DNA of 64,000 nt from Aphrophora alni (lineage: Eukaryota > Arthropoda > Insecta > Hemiptera > Aphrophoridae). Below the pieces are notes generated by a model. It was not told where the DNA came from and ran no database searches. It saw only the letters and a list, made by a program, of their open reading frames with translations. Position 1 is the first letter of the stretch; each line of letters starts with the position of its first letter. The stretch is from positions 28,229,949 through 28,293,948 of the forward strand of contig OY740774.1 of the NCBI GenBank assembly GCA_963513935.1, read 5' to 3'. Position numbers and translations under genes: made by a program. Positions 1 to 12,640 of the stretch are shown here, in pieces.

Positions 1-1985
1 GAAGCATTAAGGGGCGCGAGACGTTGTTTAAAGTAGTCGTTTTATTTTGTGGAAAATAACAACTTTATTAGATATAAGAGCGTGTTTATACAGGTACACG
101 CATGAAGTAACATGTAATACACCCTAAAGGTGGAGGCAAAGACTCTTTGAGGCACTGAACTGAAACATGTGGTGTCATGTGTGTTTTGAACATGGGGAAA
201 CTGATACGCTAGCATGTTACGTTTTGCTGTTTTTTTTTTATATCTTTTTGATCACTTTGGTATCATAAAACTGCACAAAGTACTTATTGGAGCAATGTAA
301 CTATTTCACACGGCCGCCATTTTGAAAATGTCCGACTATTTTATATGGACTTTAGTTAAGCTATTGAGTACGTAGAAATCTCACAACATACGATAATGTA
401 AGGCTCAATATATGGGTTGAACTGCTGTAGTTTTATGAGTTCTGATACAGAATGTGCTAGTATGGGAAGAGTTAGAGCCTGTAATGTGAAGTTTCCAAAA
501 CTGCTTTTAGATAGCAACACTAGAGCCTTTAATTTCTGAGCTTCATCCCATACCATGGAGATGAGTAATATATTTAGTTTATAAAATCAATGGTTATATA
601 AATTACGTAGTGAATTTTATTTGATTTCGATTAATATAAATATATTTTTGGGGTTGTTTTTAATAACTTGTTTTACTTTTAACTTTTTTATTTTCACTAT
701 ATCACTTATACGTAGTAGATTGGTAAATAAGATGCTCAAAATGAGCTAAAAACATTGTAGGACTTCAAAATAAATCTTACATTTTAAAATTAGCTGTTAT
801 TTAAAAAATTTCTAACCAATTTATATGGTTTCCCGACAAACAGATGAAATGCCGTGATATGATCTAACGAGAATATCTGTTTTTGTCTTTATGTGGATTT
901 CCTCGTTTATTACGACTACAGACCACTAAACTGCACAAGTGTGCTGATAGATTCAAGTCCTATATAAGAAGTAAATATAGAAATGACTGCCATTTTAAAT
1001 CCATTCATTTTGAGTAGCAACCGCATTCAAATAATAATAAAACGTAGCTTACTTGCAAAATTTGATTGAAAACCTCTAAAAATTCCTGATAAAATTATTT
1101 TGGGGTTGTTCTAACAAATTTGGTTTTGACAATTCCTCTATTTTGTTATAGTGCACAACACTATTCGGCATCATGCAGAATTTGGACCCAACTGTAAAAC
1201 GTGTGTTATTGTGGGAAGTTTTACAACGTACGGGTAAATTATCCGATTTTTTAAATTTGAAAATCCATGGCATTTTACAATTTACATACCGAGTTTTCTG
1301 GTTTGTAAAATCAAGCCTACATACTAAATTTGTAAAAAATGGGGTTAAAATTAAACTTCTTAAGCTGTTTACACGGATGTACGCGCACACTGGTATGATC
1401 TATGGACATTTGTAATAACAGAGCCTTCTCACCCATTTTTTATCAAACAGGACCAAAATTGACATTTTAAAATTAAAATCTGTGTCAAAATACTCATATA
1501 TTTATGATTGATGGATATTTTACAGTATACTTGTATAAGTTGTATACAGATAGTCAGCTAAGAAAATTCTACACGTCAGTAAGTTTCATAAAAAATTTTC
1601 TTTCTAAAAATCCATTCTTAAAAATAACATAAATGACAATATTCAGTATCATAAGTAGATCTTTGTATTTCATACTTCATACCACAATGGGCGGCCATAT
1701 TGGTGGGGTGTTGTGCATTTATACCTTTACGAGATTTCATCCCCAGGGAGAAAACTACATAAAACAAACACTAGCCTACTCTCTCAAATTGACTTTACAG
1801 TGTTGCCAAACCTCCGCAAGCTTACTACAACAACAATATGTCAATGTTAGAACACTGTTTTATTAAGAAAAGTAAAAAAAAAAATCAAATAATAATGGGA
1901 AAATAAAATATGACATAGATTGAGTACAGCATCGTGTGATAAAGACGTTATATTGTAAAAACGTCTGTCCAACCATTCATTTGTG
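1..1985. other. AT-rich non-coding stretch, no gene recognised
   Basis: No recognisable protein or RNA gene. Two short frames on opposite strands overlap at 1076-1415 (104 codons minus, 80 codons plus); neither resembles a known family, and overlapping frames of this size are expected by chance. CCGCCATTTTG-type motifs near 313-323 and 1690 match motifs inside the foldback elements further on, so pieces of old MITEs may lie here. Confidence 0.5.
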
Positions 1986-1989
1986 GTTT

Positions 1990-2225
1990 ATTTTTCTCAG
2001 AAACGATTTTCTTTTTCTTGTTTAAAGGCAAAAAAATCTTGGTCATTATCGCCTTATAAAAAAAGATCGCAAAATGAAGATTTATAGTCCTCGAAAACTA
2101 TTGTAATAGCGACAGGGTCGGAATAGAACAAGAGTTGGTCAAAATAGACCTGATTGGAAAGATAAAAAAGAGGGAATCTAACCCAAAACTACATTTCGAA
2201 AGGTGTATATCCAAGTAGGTTGTTT
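1990..2225 (+). repeat. Family A dispersed repeat, copy 1
   Basis: This copy shares an ordered set of words with five others in the window: TTTCTTGTTTAAAGGC, then ATCGCCTTATAAAAAAAG, then a segment like AATAGCGnCAGnGTCGGAA, then ACAAGAGTTGGT, and finally a piece ending near GTGTATATCCAAGTAGGT. Order and spacing are kept, so this is a true family of about 250 bp. I see no terminal inverted repeat, poly(A) tail or coding capacity. It may be a SINE or a non-autonomous element of unknown class. Confidence 0.75.
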
Positions 2226-2511
2226 CGGGATTTTTTAAAATATTTAAAAAATAAAATTTATTGAATTGATTGTATTTGTACATGATAATTAGTAACAACT
2301 ACGACTAGTGAAACAATCGTAACTTTTAAGTAAAAAGGAAAAAATGATTACTATCGTCAAGTATTGATATACCAAATTGAAGGTGATTGGGGAAAAATTA
2401 GTGATGACTCTATTGCTAGTAGTAGACGTTTACTTTTACTATTAGGGTGAATATAATAGGTATTATGACCTTTACCAATAGTAGAGGGAAATTAGAATAT
2501 AAAAGTAATGT

Positions 2512-3783
2512 AACTTGGAAGTTTTTTCTTCTTTTTCTTTTTGTACGTGCAATTGAGTGGGAAACCGAAAAATGAGCAAAATCGGACTGGAAGCTTCGCT
2601 AGAGAAGTGCATTTTGAGTGCATCGCTACACTATTTTTTAATTTTCTCCGGCTCAATGGGTCGTAGAAAAATATTTTTAAAATGAACATACTCGGAAATG
2701 AAGGGACTATGGAAATGGTAGGGTAACACTAACAGTACTTCCTAACCTCAAGATATTCTAAATTCTGGATTAATGATTTTTTTCCCTAGTAATGCAACAA
2801 ATGGGGTAAAAATCATCAAATCTTCACGAAAATCAGACAAAATATGTATATTTATACTAAAAATCGGTTATCAAATTTGCAAAACAAATTCATTTTTACG
2901 GCCGCAATTGGCCATTTTCGAAAAAATTTACAAAGCATTGTAATTTATGAGAAGTGGTCTATAGTATAGTATTTTTTAAATTGTCAGTTTTTTTACCTAC
3001 TTTCTAGTGAGCATTTGCCAGAATTTGTTTATCACGGTAAAGTGCCCTTCTTTAATTTAAAAAAAAAAATGGATTTTCTTATATACCGTATCTTTCTAAC
3101 CAGATTTTTGTAAACATTTTATTTCAATGTCATTCTGAATCAAACAAATATGCAACTAAATGTTGAAATTTCATAAATGGCCGACGTCGTTGTCTAGATG
3201 CGGCCAAGATTTACTGGAAAAAATGGTAAAAGAGTAAAATGACAAATTTTGTTTATTAAAAAAGGGCTTTTTACCTTGATAAATAAATTCTTGCATATGT
3301 TCACTAGAAAGTAGGTAAAAACCTGATAATTAAAAAAAAAAGTTACTTTACGACCACTTCTCATTAAATTACAATCCTTTAAATTTTACAAAATGGCCAA
3401 CTGTGGCCGTAAAATTCAATTTTGTTTTTTGCATATTTGACCACCGATTTCTAGTGTAAAAACACATTGTATTATTTGTCGCATTATTAGTGAAAAAAAT
3501 AAAAATAAAATATATCCAGGAATTCTAATTTTTTGAGGTTATGAAGTAGGCTACTTTTAATGTTGCTATACCCTACCTTTTAATAGTACCTTCATTTCCG
3601 AGTACTTTATTATTTTTTTTTTAATTTCTACTATCCATAGAGTCGGAGATATTTAAAAAATAGTGTGGCAAAGCACTCAAAACTCATAAAAATGCACTTT
3701 TATGCACTTTTCTAGCGAAGCTCCAGTCCGATTTTGCTTTTGATTAATTTCTCTCTACAATAGGGAGCGCTTCATTCCAAGTC
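2512..3783. mobile_element. Giant foldback element FB1 (arms ~560 bp)
   Basis: The left arm (2512 to about 3070) is repeated as its reverse complement in the right arm (about 3245-3783). Matching pieces include AAAATCGGACTGGA near 2578 against TCCAGTCCGATTTT near 3722, CTCGGAAATGAAGG near 2691 against CCTTCATTTCCGAG near 3590, and CCTACTTTCTAGTGA near 2996 against TCACTAGAAAGTAGG near 3300. The outer ends are AACTTGGAA and TTCCAAGT. The loop is about 175 bp. The element encodes no recognisable protein, so it looks like a non-autonomous DNA transposon of foldback type. I could not identify a target duplication. Confidence 0.85.
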
Positions 3784-5394
3784 AGAGCATCTGCGTTCTT
3801 GTATTAAGTGACTGCCATCTTTCAACGTGAAGTAAAATAGAAAAAAAAACCTCTTACATGTTTGGTCTAGTGCAAAAATATTGTTCATACTTTACATAAC
3901 GATTGTTAATGCGTTTAGTCCTAACTACATACACACAAACAGACGAATTGGTCAAGTTACAACCTCACTTCGCTCGATCATTAGTAATTTCAAAACGTGT
4001 TTTACTAATTTATTTACAACATATATTTTACCATACACAAACAATACAGAGCTTAAAAGGTACAAATTACACGGATAATTACTGATCCACCAATCACGTT
4101 CAACATTAGCTTGCATGACAACAAATTACGTGAGCTTGCCAGCAAAAACAAGGCCAGGTGTTCCAAGAAAATATTCAGATGTAACGATGTTACAATGTTG
4201 GATCAATGAATAAGTTAGCCTTGTTTCCCCAAGTCAAACTTTAAGCTGGCTCGGATACTTTGTGAACTAAAGCAAAGCTGATTCAATTCCAGTCTTTGTG
4301 ATGCGTTGAGTTATATCCGGACAAAAAGGGAAGGATAGAATGTAACTCTGATTTAATTATGAAATGACGAGTGGTTTCTACTTCCAACATTTATGTAAAA
4401 GAACCGCTGAAATTTAGACTAATTTACATTTCAATGGCTGTAATTCAATAAAGAGTTGTACGGAGAAGCGAGAGTTAATTTGAGAACAAATATCGTCGAT
4501 CATCACGAATAATTAAATTGAGGTTAGAATGTTCAATTTATCTGTTTGCTTTCTTTTTGATTTTTGGTTTATGTTTAATTATAGTCAAGGTGTTGAATTT
4601 ATCGATCTGTAGAAGGAAGGCAAATTGAACACTTGGAAATGCAGCCTCAATGTGAGTTTTAGTTAAACTTAATACATGACAACTATTCTGGTAGAATATT
4701 TTTTTTGGAGGTAAATATCTGCCTCATTATAACACAAATCTAGCTCCAAGGTCAAAGTGACAAAATCGTGAACTTTCACGTATTAGAAACATCCGCAGTG
4801 TTGGATTGTATTATCAGTTAAGCTTTGCAAACGAAATAAGGAGCAATAGTCTGAAATAGTTGTTTGCATATGCAAAAACAGACAGCTCAGAGTTTAACGT
4901 TTTGATAAATTTGCGACGTTTTGATTGGAGTTGATTAAAACTTAAAGCACTTATTATAAAGGTCAACATATTTAACCCTTTCTTTATGAGAATATCCGGA
5001 TAAGGAAACACGTCATTCACTTGTACTTCGGGTGTCCCACTTGGTTAGATTTATGAGCGCTTAATCATCAACACTCTGGTGAAACGGAATTATAACCATG
5101 TAATCTACAAAGTAGAAAAATAAACTGAGAAGTGTTCTAATAATCGGAAGTTTACTCCGTTTTTATACACATTTAATCTTTTGTGTGAGGAAGAACTTTG
5201 TCCATTTCAGTGGCAGCTGATTTACACATATATGGTGTAAAGCTATGTAACGGTTAAAAAGCTGACTACCAGATTACGTATTATAGGCAAAACTAAAATA
5301 CATTAATAAATAATAGTATATAATAATAATGAGCAACGAGATTTACAATTAACTTTACATTATTTCAGTGTATCTCTTATTAATCTATATTCTC
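3784..5394. other. Non-coding stretch without recognised features
   Basis: AT-rich, apparently single-copy DNA within this window. Only short, unrecognised frames are present (60-68 codons). No repeat family, tRNA or splice-framed coding pattern was seen. Confidence 0.45.
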
Positions 5395-5640
5395 TTCTCG
5401 GTGATCATCGCCTTTTAAAAAAAAGAAAAGACATAAAATAAAGACCCCCCCCCCTAGCTCTCGAATACTCTAATAGCGTCATGGAATAGAACAAAAGTTT
5501 GCTCAAGCGTGACGGGATAGGAAAAGATGAAAGAGTGGGATCTGAACCAAAACTACATGAAAAAACGTGTAGATCCAGCTAGGTCTCCAAAGCTAAACTC
5601 ATACTCATAAAAGTGAGCCCCTGATGGTTTTTATCATTCT
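5395..5640 (+). repeat. Family A dispersed repeat, copy 2
   Basis: It carries GATCATCGCCTTTTAAAAAAAAG, abbreviated here to its core ATCGCCTTTTAAAA, then CTCGAATACTCTAATAGCG, then GATCCAGCTAGGT and AAAGTGAGCCCCTGA, in the same order as copies 1, 3 and 5. A 10-C run interrupts it at 5445-5454. Non-coding. Confidence 0.75.
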
Positions 5641-6559
5641 ATAATATTAAATATCATTATATGCACTATTAAACGATAAGAGAATGTATGATTAAGGTAA
5701 TAAATTTAACGAAATAATATTCTACTACCCGCGCGCTTGCCACTCTGTACTGTACTAAGCGTGGAAAACAGAAAATTACATCCTCAATATTTTGCGTTTT
5801 GTAACTCTATAATGAATCGTTCCGCGCGCAACTATACTCCGTTTAAGTTTTGGAAGACCGCTGGACCTTTGGTTACCTTAGAGCTTAGACGACTGACCTT
5901 TCTAATTCCCACTAACCTGACTGGCAAAGTTCATTAGTCACCTATTGGCTTACCTATCTTGTGAAACGATATTTTTAATTTGCCAAAATATCGCACTCGT
6001 CTACTATTTTTAAAATCTACGTAAAAAATAATCACAATTGATACTTAACATCCTAATTTACATATTCATTCGTAAGTTACATAAATAATAAAAATTGATA
6101 CCAAACTCATTCAATTTACATATTGATTGTTAAACATAATAAGGAATAATGTTTGTACTCCTACAACTATTGTTAAGTTATCGTTTCAACGCACACACTT
6201 GTTTTTCAACGTAATTAGGTCGTGTATGATATCAATTTTCTTCGGTTTTTACGTAGATTATAAAACTATTAGAATGAATGCGATATTATGGTAAATTAAA
6301 AAAAGTCATTTCTTAAGTACAGGTAGCCATTATATGACTAAGAACCAATTATGTTTCGCTAATTTCCCTTGTGCCAATGACGTCGAGGCCTTAGAGAAAA
6401 ACTTCCCTCCTCTTCGGTCTGTCGTTAATTTTTCCTACTTCCTTTCATGCTTTCTTTTCTCTATACTTTATTATATTTACATCCATTTCGTACACTAATG
6501 CCCTCTGTATTTTTTTCATGGATAGTTTGTTTGCTGTTTCCATAATTTTTAGTATCATT
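5641..6559. other. Non-coding stretch, no gene recognised
   Basis: Contains a short 66-codon frame at 5737-5937 with no family resemblance. Imperfect near-duplicate words occur around 6045-6135 (ATTGATACTTAACATCCTAA against ATTGATACCAAACTCATTC). Otherwise nothing was recognised. Confidence 0.4.
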
Positions 6560-6835
6560 CCGTCTTTTTGTTGTTGATGTTTAATGGCGAAAAACCTCTC
6601 GATCATCATCCCCTTATAAAAAAAGAAAAGAATATGAAATAGAAATCCATAGCCCTCGAATACTCTAATAGCGTCAGAGTAGGAGAAGAACAATAGTTGG
6701 TTAAGAGTAACGGGATAGGATGGATATGAGAGAGGGATCTAAAGTGAAAAAAAGGTGTTGATCCAGCTAGGTAATCCTCGGTAATGCTAAGCCCGTAGAC
6801 ACTAAAAGTGAGAGCCCCTGAGGGTTGGGTTCTCT
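6560..6835 (+). repeat. Family A dispersed repeat, copy 3
   Basis: The clearest copy of the family: ATCATCCCCTTATAAAAAAA, CCCTCGAATACTCTAATAGC, GTCAGAGTAGGAGAAGAACA, AGTTGGTTAAGAGTAACGGG and GATCCAGCTAGGTAA. It ends in AAAGTGAGAGCCCCTGAGGG. The 82-codon minus-strand frame at 6445-6693 is an accident of this repeat. Confidence 0.8.
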
Positions 6836-7374
6836 CTTCTGTATCTATACCATTTTACCGTTTTGTCTGTGGTATACTAATTTGTCCGTACCACTTTTTC
6901 TAAACTCTCGTATGGGAAAGCTGAAATACCAAAATTACTTACTGCCTTACGGTTGTCATTTTTGGGGAGTTGGCAATCTATGCATTTTATCTACTTGATC
7001 TTTGGATTTATTTCTGGGTTGTCACTTTGAACACTTTAAGAAAGAAAAGAGAAACACTTTAATATTAGTTAAAAGACGGTTTAATGACGTATCTTTAGTT
7101 GTTACCACTTTGTTTGACCCAGCCTCTTTTCATTCAGTGGTACAAAGTTTGTGTATATGTAAGAAGTGAAGATGATAGGTTACTTATTACTTCCAGTTTT
7201 AGTCTAAAGTGCTGGCCTATTTATTGGTAATTTTTAGGTAATTAGAGAGAAAAATCTATATCTTTATTATTTTTATGGAATATTAATAATTTTTTTAATT
7301 ATTGGTACAGTAAGAATGCTTGTGTAAGGTTTTATTTACACTTTTATGTACTGTTATTGATTTTAAATTAAAGC
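6836..7374. other. Non-coding stretch, nothing recognised
   Basis: AT-rich sequence without a recognisable frame, repeat copy or hairpin. Confidence 0.4.
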
Positions 7375-7600
7375 TTGCAACATTTGAATCAAATGTTTTT
7401 AGAGACTGCCCGGTGTCAATATGCTGATAATGGCGACATTCTAGGAACAGTGTGTCTGTGTAGGTTATTTCGGCCTGTCGCGCCTCCAGCCATGAGCTCG
7501 AGGTGGGCGTACAACTTGTTCAAGATTTCAAGGTCAAACGTCTGGTACGTTCAGATGCAGCCCCCCTCCCCCACTACACACATAACTTCTTGAATCAAAA
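7375..7600 (+). other. Higher-GC island of unknown nature
   Basis: GC content rises visibly over its surroundings between about 7405 and 7575, with words such as GGCCTGTCGCGCCTCCAGCC. A 72-codon frame runs through it (7375-7593) but starts at a non-ATG codon and resembles no family known to me. It could be an old exon, a retroposed fragment or a regulatory patch. Confidence 0.25.
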
Positions 7601-9279
7601 CAGGTTTTTAAAATTATAACGAAATGCATCTATACAACACGACTATTCTGTTTTGGAGTGTATTCAAATTAGGGAGCGAATTGAATGACTACCCAACTTT
7701 AACGCGAATTTCTTGAGTATTTTAGCATATCCAGTTCTTTGTTGATTTTTTATTTGGGATTATATACTTGGAGGTCTGTAGTGTAAGGTAACTTGCTATT
7801 AACTACTGACAAACTGGATCAAACAGTTGCCATTTTGAAATTATACTCAACGAATAGTAGACTATAACTTAGCTAAAGTGCTAAAATTAACTTAAGTCCA
7901 ACTAAAATATAGCGGTATTATTGCTCATTTTTTTTTAAATTTGTTGGTTATGTTTAGCGGTTCTTTTCTTAAGTTAGAACTGTGTTATTTTTTTATTGTA
8001 GAAAAGACGCGTTGGAAACTTATATGTAGATTTGAAAGTTGCACGTAATAAGGTATTATCGGAGGTGTAGGATGTACAGGGTACCCAGTAATTAGGGTTA
8101 CATAACAGGCTACAACTATGAAGCTGTTTTATACAAAAGAGCCTATTGGGTTCTACTGAGTTTTTCAATAACTCCAAATTTGATTCTGTTTGTAGAAGTT
8201 TCCAAAATCTTATAGGCCGTGGCGAATCTCGTGTGCGTTTTAATAAATTACCATGAATTAGTGTTTTCACTTCTTTGCTGATCTCAGCTATCTTTCAACA
8301 TACAATAAAAATAAAGATATAATCTTGTTCATCATTAAATGTGCCGCATATTTTGTAAATATTCGGTGAAATCCACGGTTTTCGAGATATTTATCATTAA
8401 AAATTATAACCGAACAGTTAAGTGGAAAATTATACTGATACACTGGAAGTTATTAGAATAAAATACTAAACAAAATTGGGTGTTGATATCTCAATCCGTT
8501 CTGGAGTTAATTTTAAATATATATATATATATCGAACACAGATGGAAAAAAACAACATTTTTTACGTATGTTTTTAGAAACGTTATTCTATATTTTTATT
8601 TCAAAATCACTTGCCAAAGTTGTCACCGTACTTACGTACACTCTGTATAGTTTGAATTAAAACAGTTTTTAAAAGTTGAAAACAACAGCCACCATTTTGA
8701 AATTTCCTGACCGATTTTTCTTTAAAGAGTTTGTCCGGAATCTAGAAATCAAATTTAAGCAAATTTGGATCAAAATTAGAACCTAGATTGTTTACTAACA
8801 AATACAAACATTTATATAGGTACACATTGATTCAAAAGTGGTGTATAAAATATGAGGAAGATCACAATAGTTAGAATAGTCGATCTTAAATTTACTTGAA
8901 ATAACAATATAAAATGTGCCATCAGTTTCACTGAGATTGTGTGTACCGGTTTTGAGATATGCGACCTTCTATGTCGACGAATTGGAACCCTTAGGTTATG
9001 TTTTTCTACAGTCTTAAGAAGTATTTTAGAGAAAAAAGTTTAAATCGTCAAGGTAGATATTTAGAAATCGAAATTTTGTGTTTTGTCTAACGACATATAT
9101 TCACAAGTTTTGATTTATTTCAAAAATGAAAAGACGTGTCAATATATTGAAAACATATGTCCACTTAACAAAAATTGGTTCACCGGTTCGAATGAAAGGC
9201 AGACAACATTCCAAGTATACTTTTTTGGATTTAGTGACTTTGATATATCCAACATCGCAATACTTGCCCAAATTACGAA
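7601..9279. other. AT-rich stretch with probable decayed MITE pieces
   Basis: No gene was recognised. ACACTCTGTATA at 8638-8649 matches the ends of the TATACAGAGTGT-type MITEs found at 26.3, 53.0 and 53.6 kb. GCCACCATTTTGAAA near 8689 matches the internal motif of the foldbacks at 53.6 and 62.3 kb. A short (TA)n run lies near 8518-8532. I could not fix boundaries. Confidence 0.4.
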
Positions 9280-9560
9280 GTATGGGGTATGTTTGGTAAT
9301 TGGAAAAAAATTGTCGACCTCCATTTGTTTTGTCTGACCTTTATGACCTTAGAAAATGGAAATAGTGATTATCGACAGTCCGTCGTCATTGTCGTATGTA
9401 AATAAACACGATTGTGACAACGAAATTACATAGGGGACTATAATGTGCTCACCTTATTGAAATTTAGAATTAAATTGAAAATATCAAAATGGCATCTATT
9501 TAAACAGTTTTTTTTGTTCACATCTCGTGTATTATTTAACTTATACTAAATTAAATTTAT
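9280..9560 (+). repeat. Family C dispersed repeat, uninterrupted copy
   Basis: The words GTATGTTTGGTAATTGG, GACCTCCATTTGTTTTG, GTCGTCATTGTCGTA, TAGGGGACTATAATGTGCTC and ATATCAAAATGGCATC recur in the same order at 13.86-14.88 kb and 41.0-42.4 kb. This copy has no insertion, so it serves as the empty-site reference for the elements nested in the other two. No coding capacity. Confidence 0.7.
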
Positions 9561-9720
9561 ATTTGCAGGTTTCACCTTCTCAGTTTGCATTTCCACTTTA
9601 CAAAGGTACTGATAGGATACCCATATAATAGGGCTTGACGTCCATCAACTTGTTTATTTTTTTCTACCAATCGCATATTTTCTCTATTCTACGTAAGATA
9701 TAAAAAAAACTGTTAATAGA

Positions 9721-10446
9721 AATGAAGGAAATTATTAAACTAGTTTATTACAATGCAAACTTTGTTTATCAACAAACTCTCGGTGAAGGAATATTGGCTT
9801 TGGCTTACTGCCAATTATCTAATTCGATAAACACTGCCTGAGGTATTTAGTTTCCGTAGAGTTGTCATCAATTGTATAGGCATTGCCTGGAAAACAGTGC
9901 GACGCATCATTCCTGTTCATTCTTTATTATTGTAAAGAAATTAGACCAATGTTTGAATATTATTTTGTGTGTGTTTCTACATTTAAGTTGTTTTATTTAC
10001 GATTTACTGTTTAGTATGGTTTTAAGTGTTTTAATGTTTAAGGGTTTTAAGTGTTAAGAATGTTGAATTACGAAAACGTTTGTGTAGCTCTGCATTTTAA
10101 GGTTAGAGATTTTACTTGGAGTTTAGTTTCACTTTATGTAAGTTGTAAAGGCATTAATTAATCTCATACTTTTCTATAGTATTTAAGACAGTGAAAACTA
10201 TGTTAGGAGTAATATATGAAATTATTGATCAAGTTTATTACAACCCAAACTTTGTTTAGCAACAAACCGAAGTGAAGGAATACTGATTTAGGCTTGCGGC
10301 CATTTATCTAATTCAATAAATACTAACTGAAGTATTGTTTCCGCAGAGCTATCAGTTAATTATAGACATTGTCTGAAAACAGTGCAACGCATTATTCCTT
10401 TTATTTCTTTATTGTTGGAAAGAAAGTAGGCCAGTATCCCTGCGTT
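9721..10446 (+). repeat. Direct duplication, two ~240-bp units with period ~489 bp
   Basis: Unit 1 (9721-9965) and unit 2 (10210-10446) align along their length. Shared pieces are AGTTTATTACAA, AAACTTTGTTTA, CAACAAAC, GTGAAGGAATA, ATTTATCTAATTC (unit 1 has an AATTATC variant), GTTTCCG and AAAACAGTGC. Divergence is moderate, so the duplication is not recent. The ~240 bp between the units are not shared. No coding signal. Confidence 0.75.
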
Positions 10447-10489
10447 AGATTATTATTTCCTACTCATCTAGTATCCATATTAGGCCTAG

Positions 10490-11400
10490 GTATAAGGTAA
10501 ATGTGGTAGCCTGTAGTTTTTATTTTCTCACACTTATGTCCAGGTTTTTGCAGATATTTCTGTTTTGAGGTCTCCTGAGTCCAAAAAAAATTGTCTTCTG
10601 AATAATGTCTGTCTGGGTTCTACAGCCTAAATACATGTGCAGATTTTAATCAAATTTTGTATCTGGGTATATATGCCATACCTCGGGATTTGTTTTCCAA
10701 TTTTTGCCAACCCTAATATTATGGGTAGCTTCCTTATGAAAAAACACACAATTATGATTTTATCAAAACCAGTTCTAAAAGTTATGATCACTTGTTAGTA
10801 AATGAAAAGATTAATGACTCAAACTGGAGTGGAAATTTGCAAATAAAAAACAATACTGTAGGGTAGAGTTAGGTTAATTTATATATATAAAATAGCGTGT
10901 ATTTTTTGAACTGTTGTGGAACTGACGCCTGAAGTCTGTTGTAAGTGCAGTATTCTACAGACCAAACTTAAAGATCGATTTTCACCAAATTTGGAATATG
11001 GACATATTTCTGCCATATCTCTTGACTTTTTTTCCTTTTGAGATTTGCTGTCATATATTTCAAGAAAAAACTCAAAACTACGTTATTAAAAAATCGTCCG
11101 TGAGGAAATAATAACATAAAATACATAATTTCTTAAAATCGGCTCTAATGATTTCTGACAAATTATAGTGAAATTTAAAGATTGACTAAACAAACTCGAG
11201 TGTAAAATCGGAACTAAAAATATAACGGTCCACACATTATTGGGAATAGGCTAAACAAAAGTGAACATTGATTGCAGACGTTAAAACACATAGAGAGATG
11301 GATTTATGGCACAAGCGTATCAAGTTTTGCCACTTTTTTTAAATATTTTGTTCTTAAAGGATGTTTACAATTAATTTTCACTTTTTGATTGAACTCTTAG
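10490..11400 (+). repeat. Family B dispersed repeat, copy 1
   Basis: It begins with TTTTATTTTCTCACACTTATG and TTTGCAGATATTTCTGTT, as in the 47.43-kb copy. It continues with CTACAGCCTAAATACATG and AGATTTTAATCAAATTTTGT, a second related block near 10957, and ends in a tail containing ATGGCACAAGCG and TTTTCACTTTTTGATTGA, which is also found at 12.5 and 26.3-26.9 kb. No inverted ends or reading frame. Confidence 0.65.
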
Positions 11401-11979
11401 AATATTGCGTGACGCATAATTTTAGTTTTGTTTTACTTGCTTTGGGGATGTTGTATGAGAAAGTTTGTGCATGGTTTTTAGTCATGATATTTCTACTTTT
11501 ATTAAGATTATTAATTTAACTTAACTCTGTATTTTATCTTAAGAGCAGAGAAAACATACACCAACCAATGATATTGACTATAACGACCCCCCCCCCCCTT
11601 CTGGCTACTCCAATTAACCCGTGGATCATTTCAAGCGGAATTAAAACAAACAAATTCTGAAAATGGGAAAATGAAATCTTTACTGTAAACAATCCGGGGT
11701 GAAGTGTAGATTTTTTTCTCCTTTTTTTTAACATGTGATGACAATTTACGCAGTCGAATGGAAACTCCGGGAATGCGCTTCGTTCATTTTTCATTAATTC
11801 CGGGTTTTCACACCGGACTGGTTACTTTGTGTATTTTGGAAGTAATTAGACGCATCCTAGCCAGAGATTATTTCTAATTATAATATTAATTTTATCCTAT
11901 GTAGTGAAAATAAAATGTTACCACCTGTGGATTGTTATTCAACAGCAATTCTTTGGTGAGGAGGGGGAGGGGGCTGCTA
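11401..11979. other. Non-coding stretch between family B copies
   Basis: No gene was recognised. A 12-C run lies at 11587-11598. The 86-codon minus-strand frame at 11534-11794 is driven by this low-complexity tract. Confidence 0.4.
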
Positions 11980-12640
11980 AGGTGCTCATTTTTACTATCT
12001 CACATGTACTTAATATAGAGAAAAGTATCTCATAGTTCAACAAGTGTCGAATTTGTCGGGACAAGTGAGATTTTCTGTGTCCAAACATTGTTTTTTTGGA
12101 ATCAAGTTTTCCGTCTGTCGTATGTGGATTGCTCAACAACCCAAATGCATAACCCAAACCAATTTCATAAAATTCAATATGTGGGCACACAAAAACTCAA
12201 AATTACAATTATATCAAAATCTGCTCTCTAACGAATATTGATCGAAATAAAACGTATTGGTTGTCAACTCTCCAAAAATACCTTTTTGTGAATTATCGGT
12301 AAGAAATTAAAACATCGGTAATAAGGTTGTCATAACATGTAATTTCTCAAAATTGTTGCTATCGATTTCAGTCAAATTTTAGTGAAATGTGAATTTTAGT
12401 GACCTGTATGCAACATCACAAGGCATTATTACGGTTGAGGAATAATTGGTAAAAATCAAAACTGAACCTCCATCGCCTTTATGTTTACAATTTATTGTGA
12501 GGACGTGTTTATGGCACAAGTGAAGCAAGTTTAGCCGTTATTTAAGTATAAATATATTTCCTTGGTTCATTTTCACTTTTGATTGACAAGTATCGATTTG
12601 ATATTTTTGGAGACGATTCGTTTTTATTGGAATTTGAGGA
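11980..12640 (+). repeat. Family B dispersed repeat, copy 2
   Basis: It shares GTCAACTCTCCAAAAAT with copy 3 (25.9 kb), TAGTGAAATGTGAA with copy 5 (44.4 kb), and the tail GGCACAAGTGAAGCAAGTTTAG followed by CCTTGGTTCATTTTCACTTT with copy 3. Its 3-prime end abuts an inverted family A copy near 12640, so one element may have inserted into the other. Confidence 0.65.

Noticed and set aside
1076..1415. Overlapping frames on both strands (104 and 80 codons)
   Set aside because: Neither resembles a family. Overlap on opposite strands and AT-driven composition point to chance.
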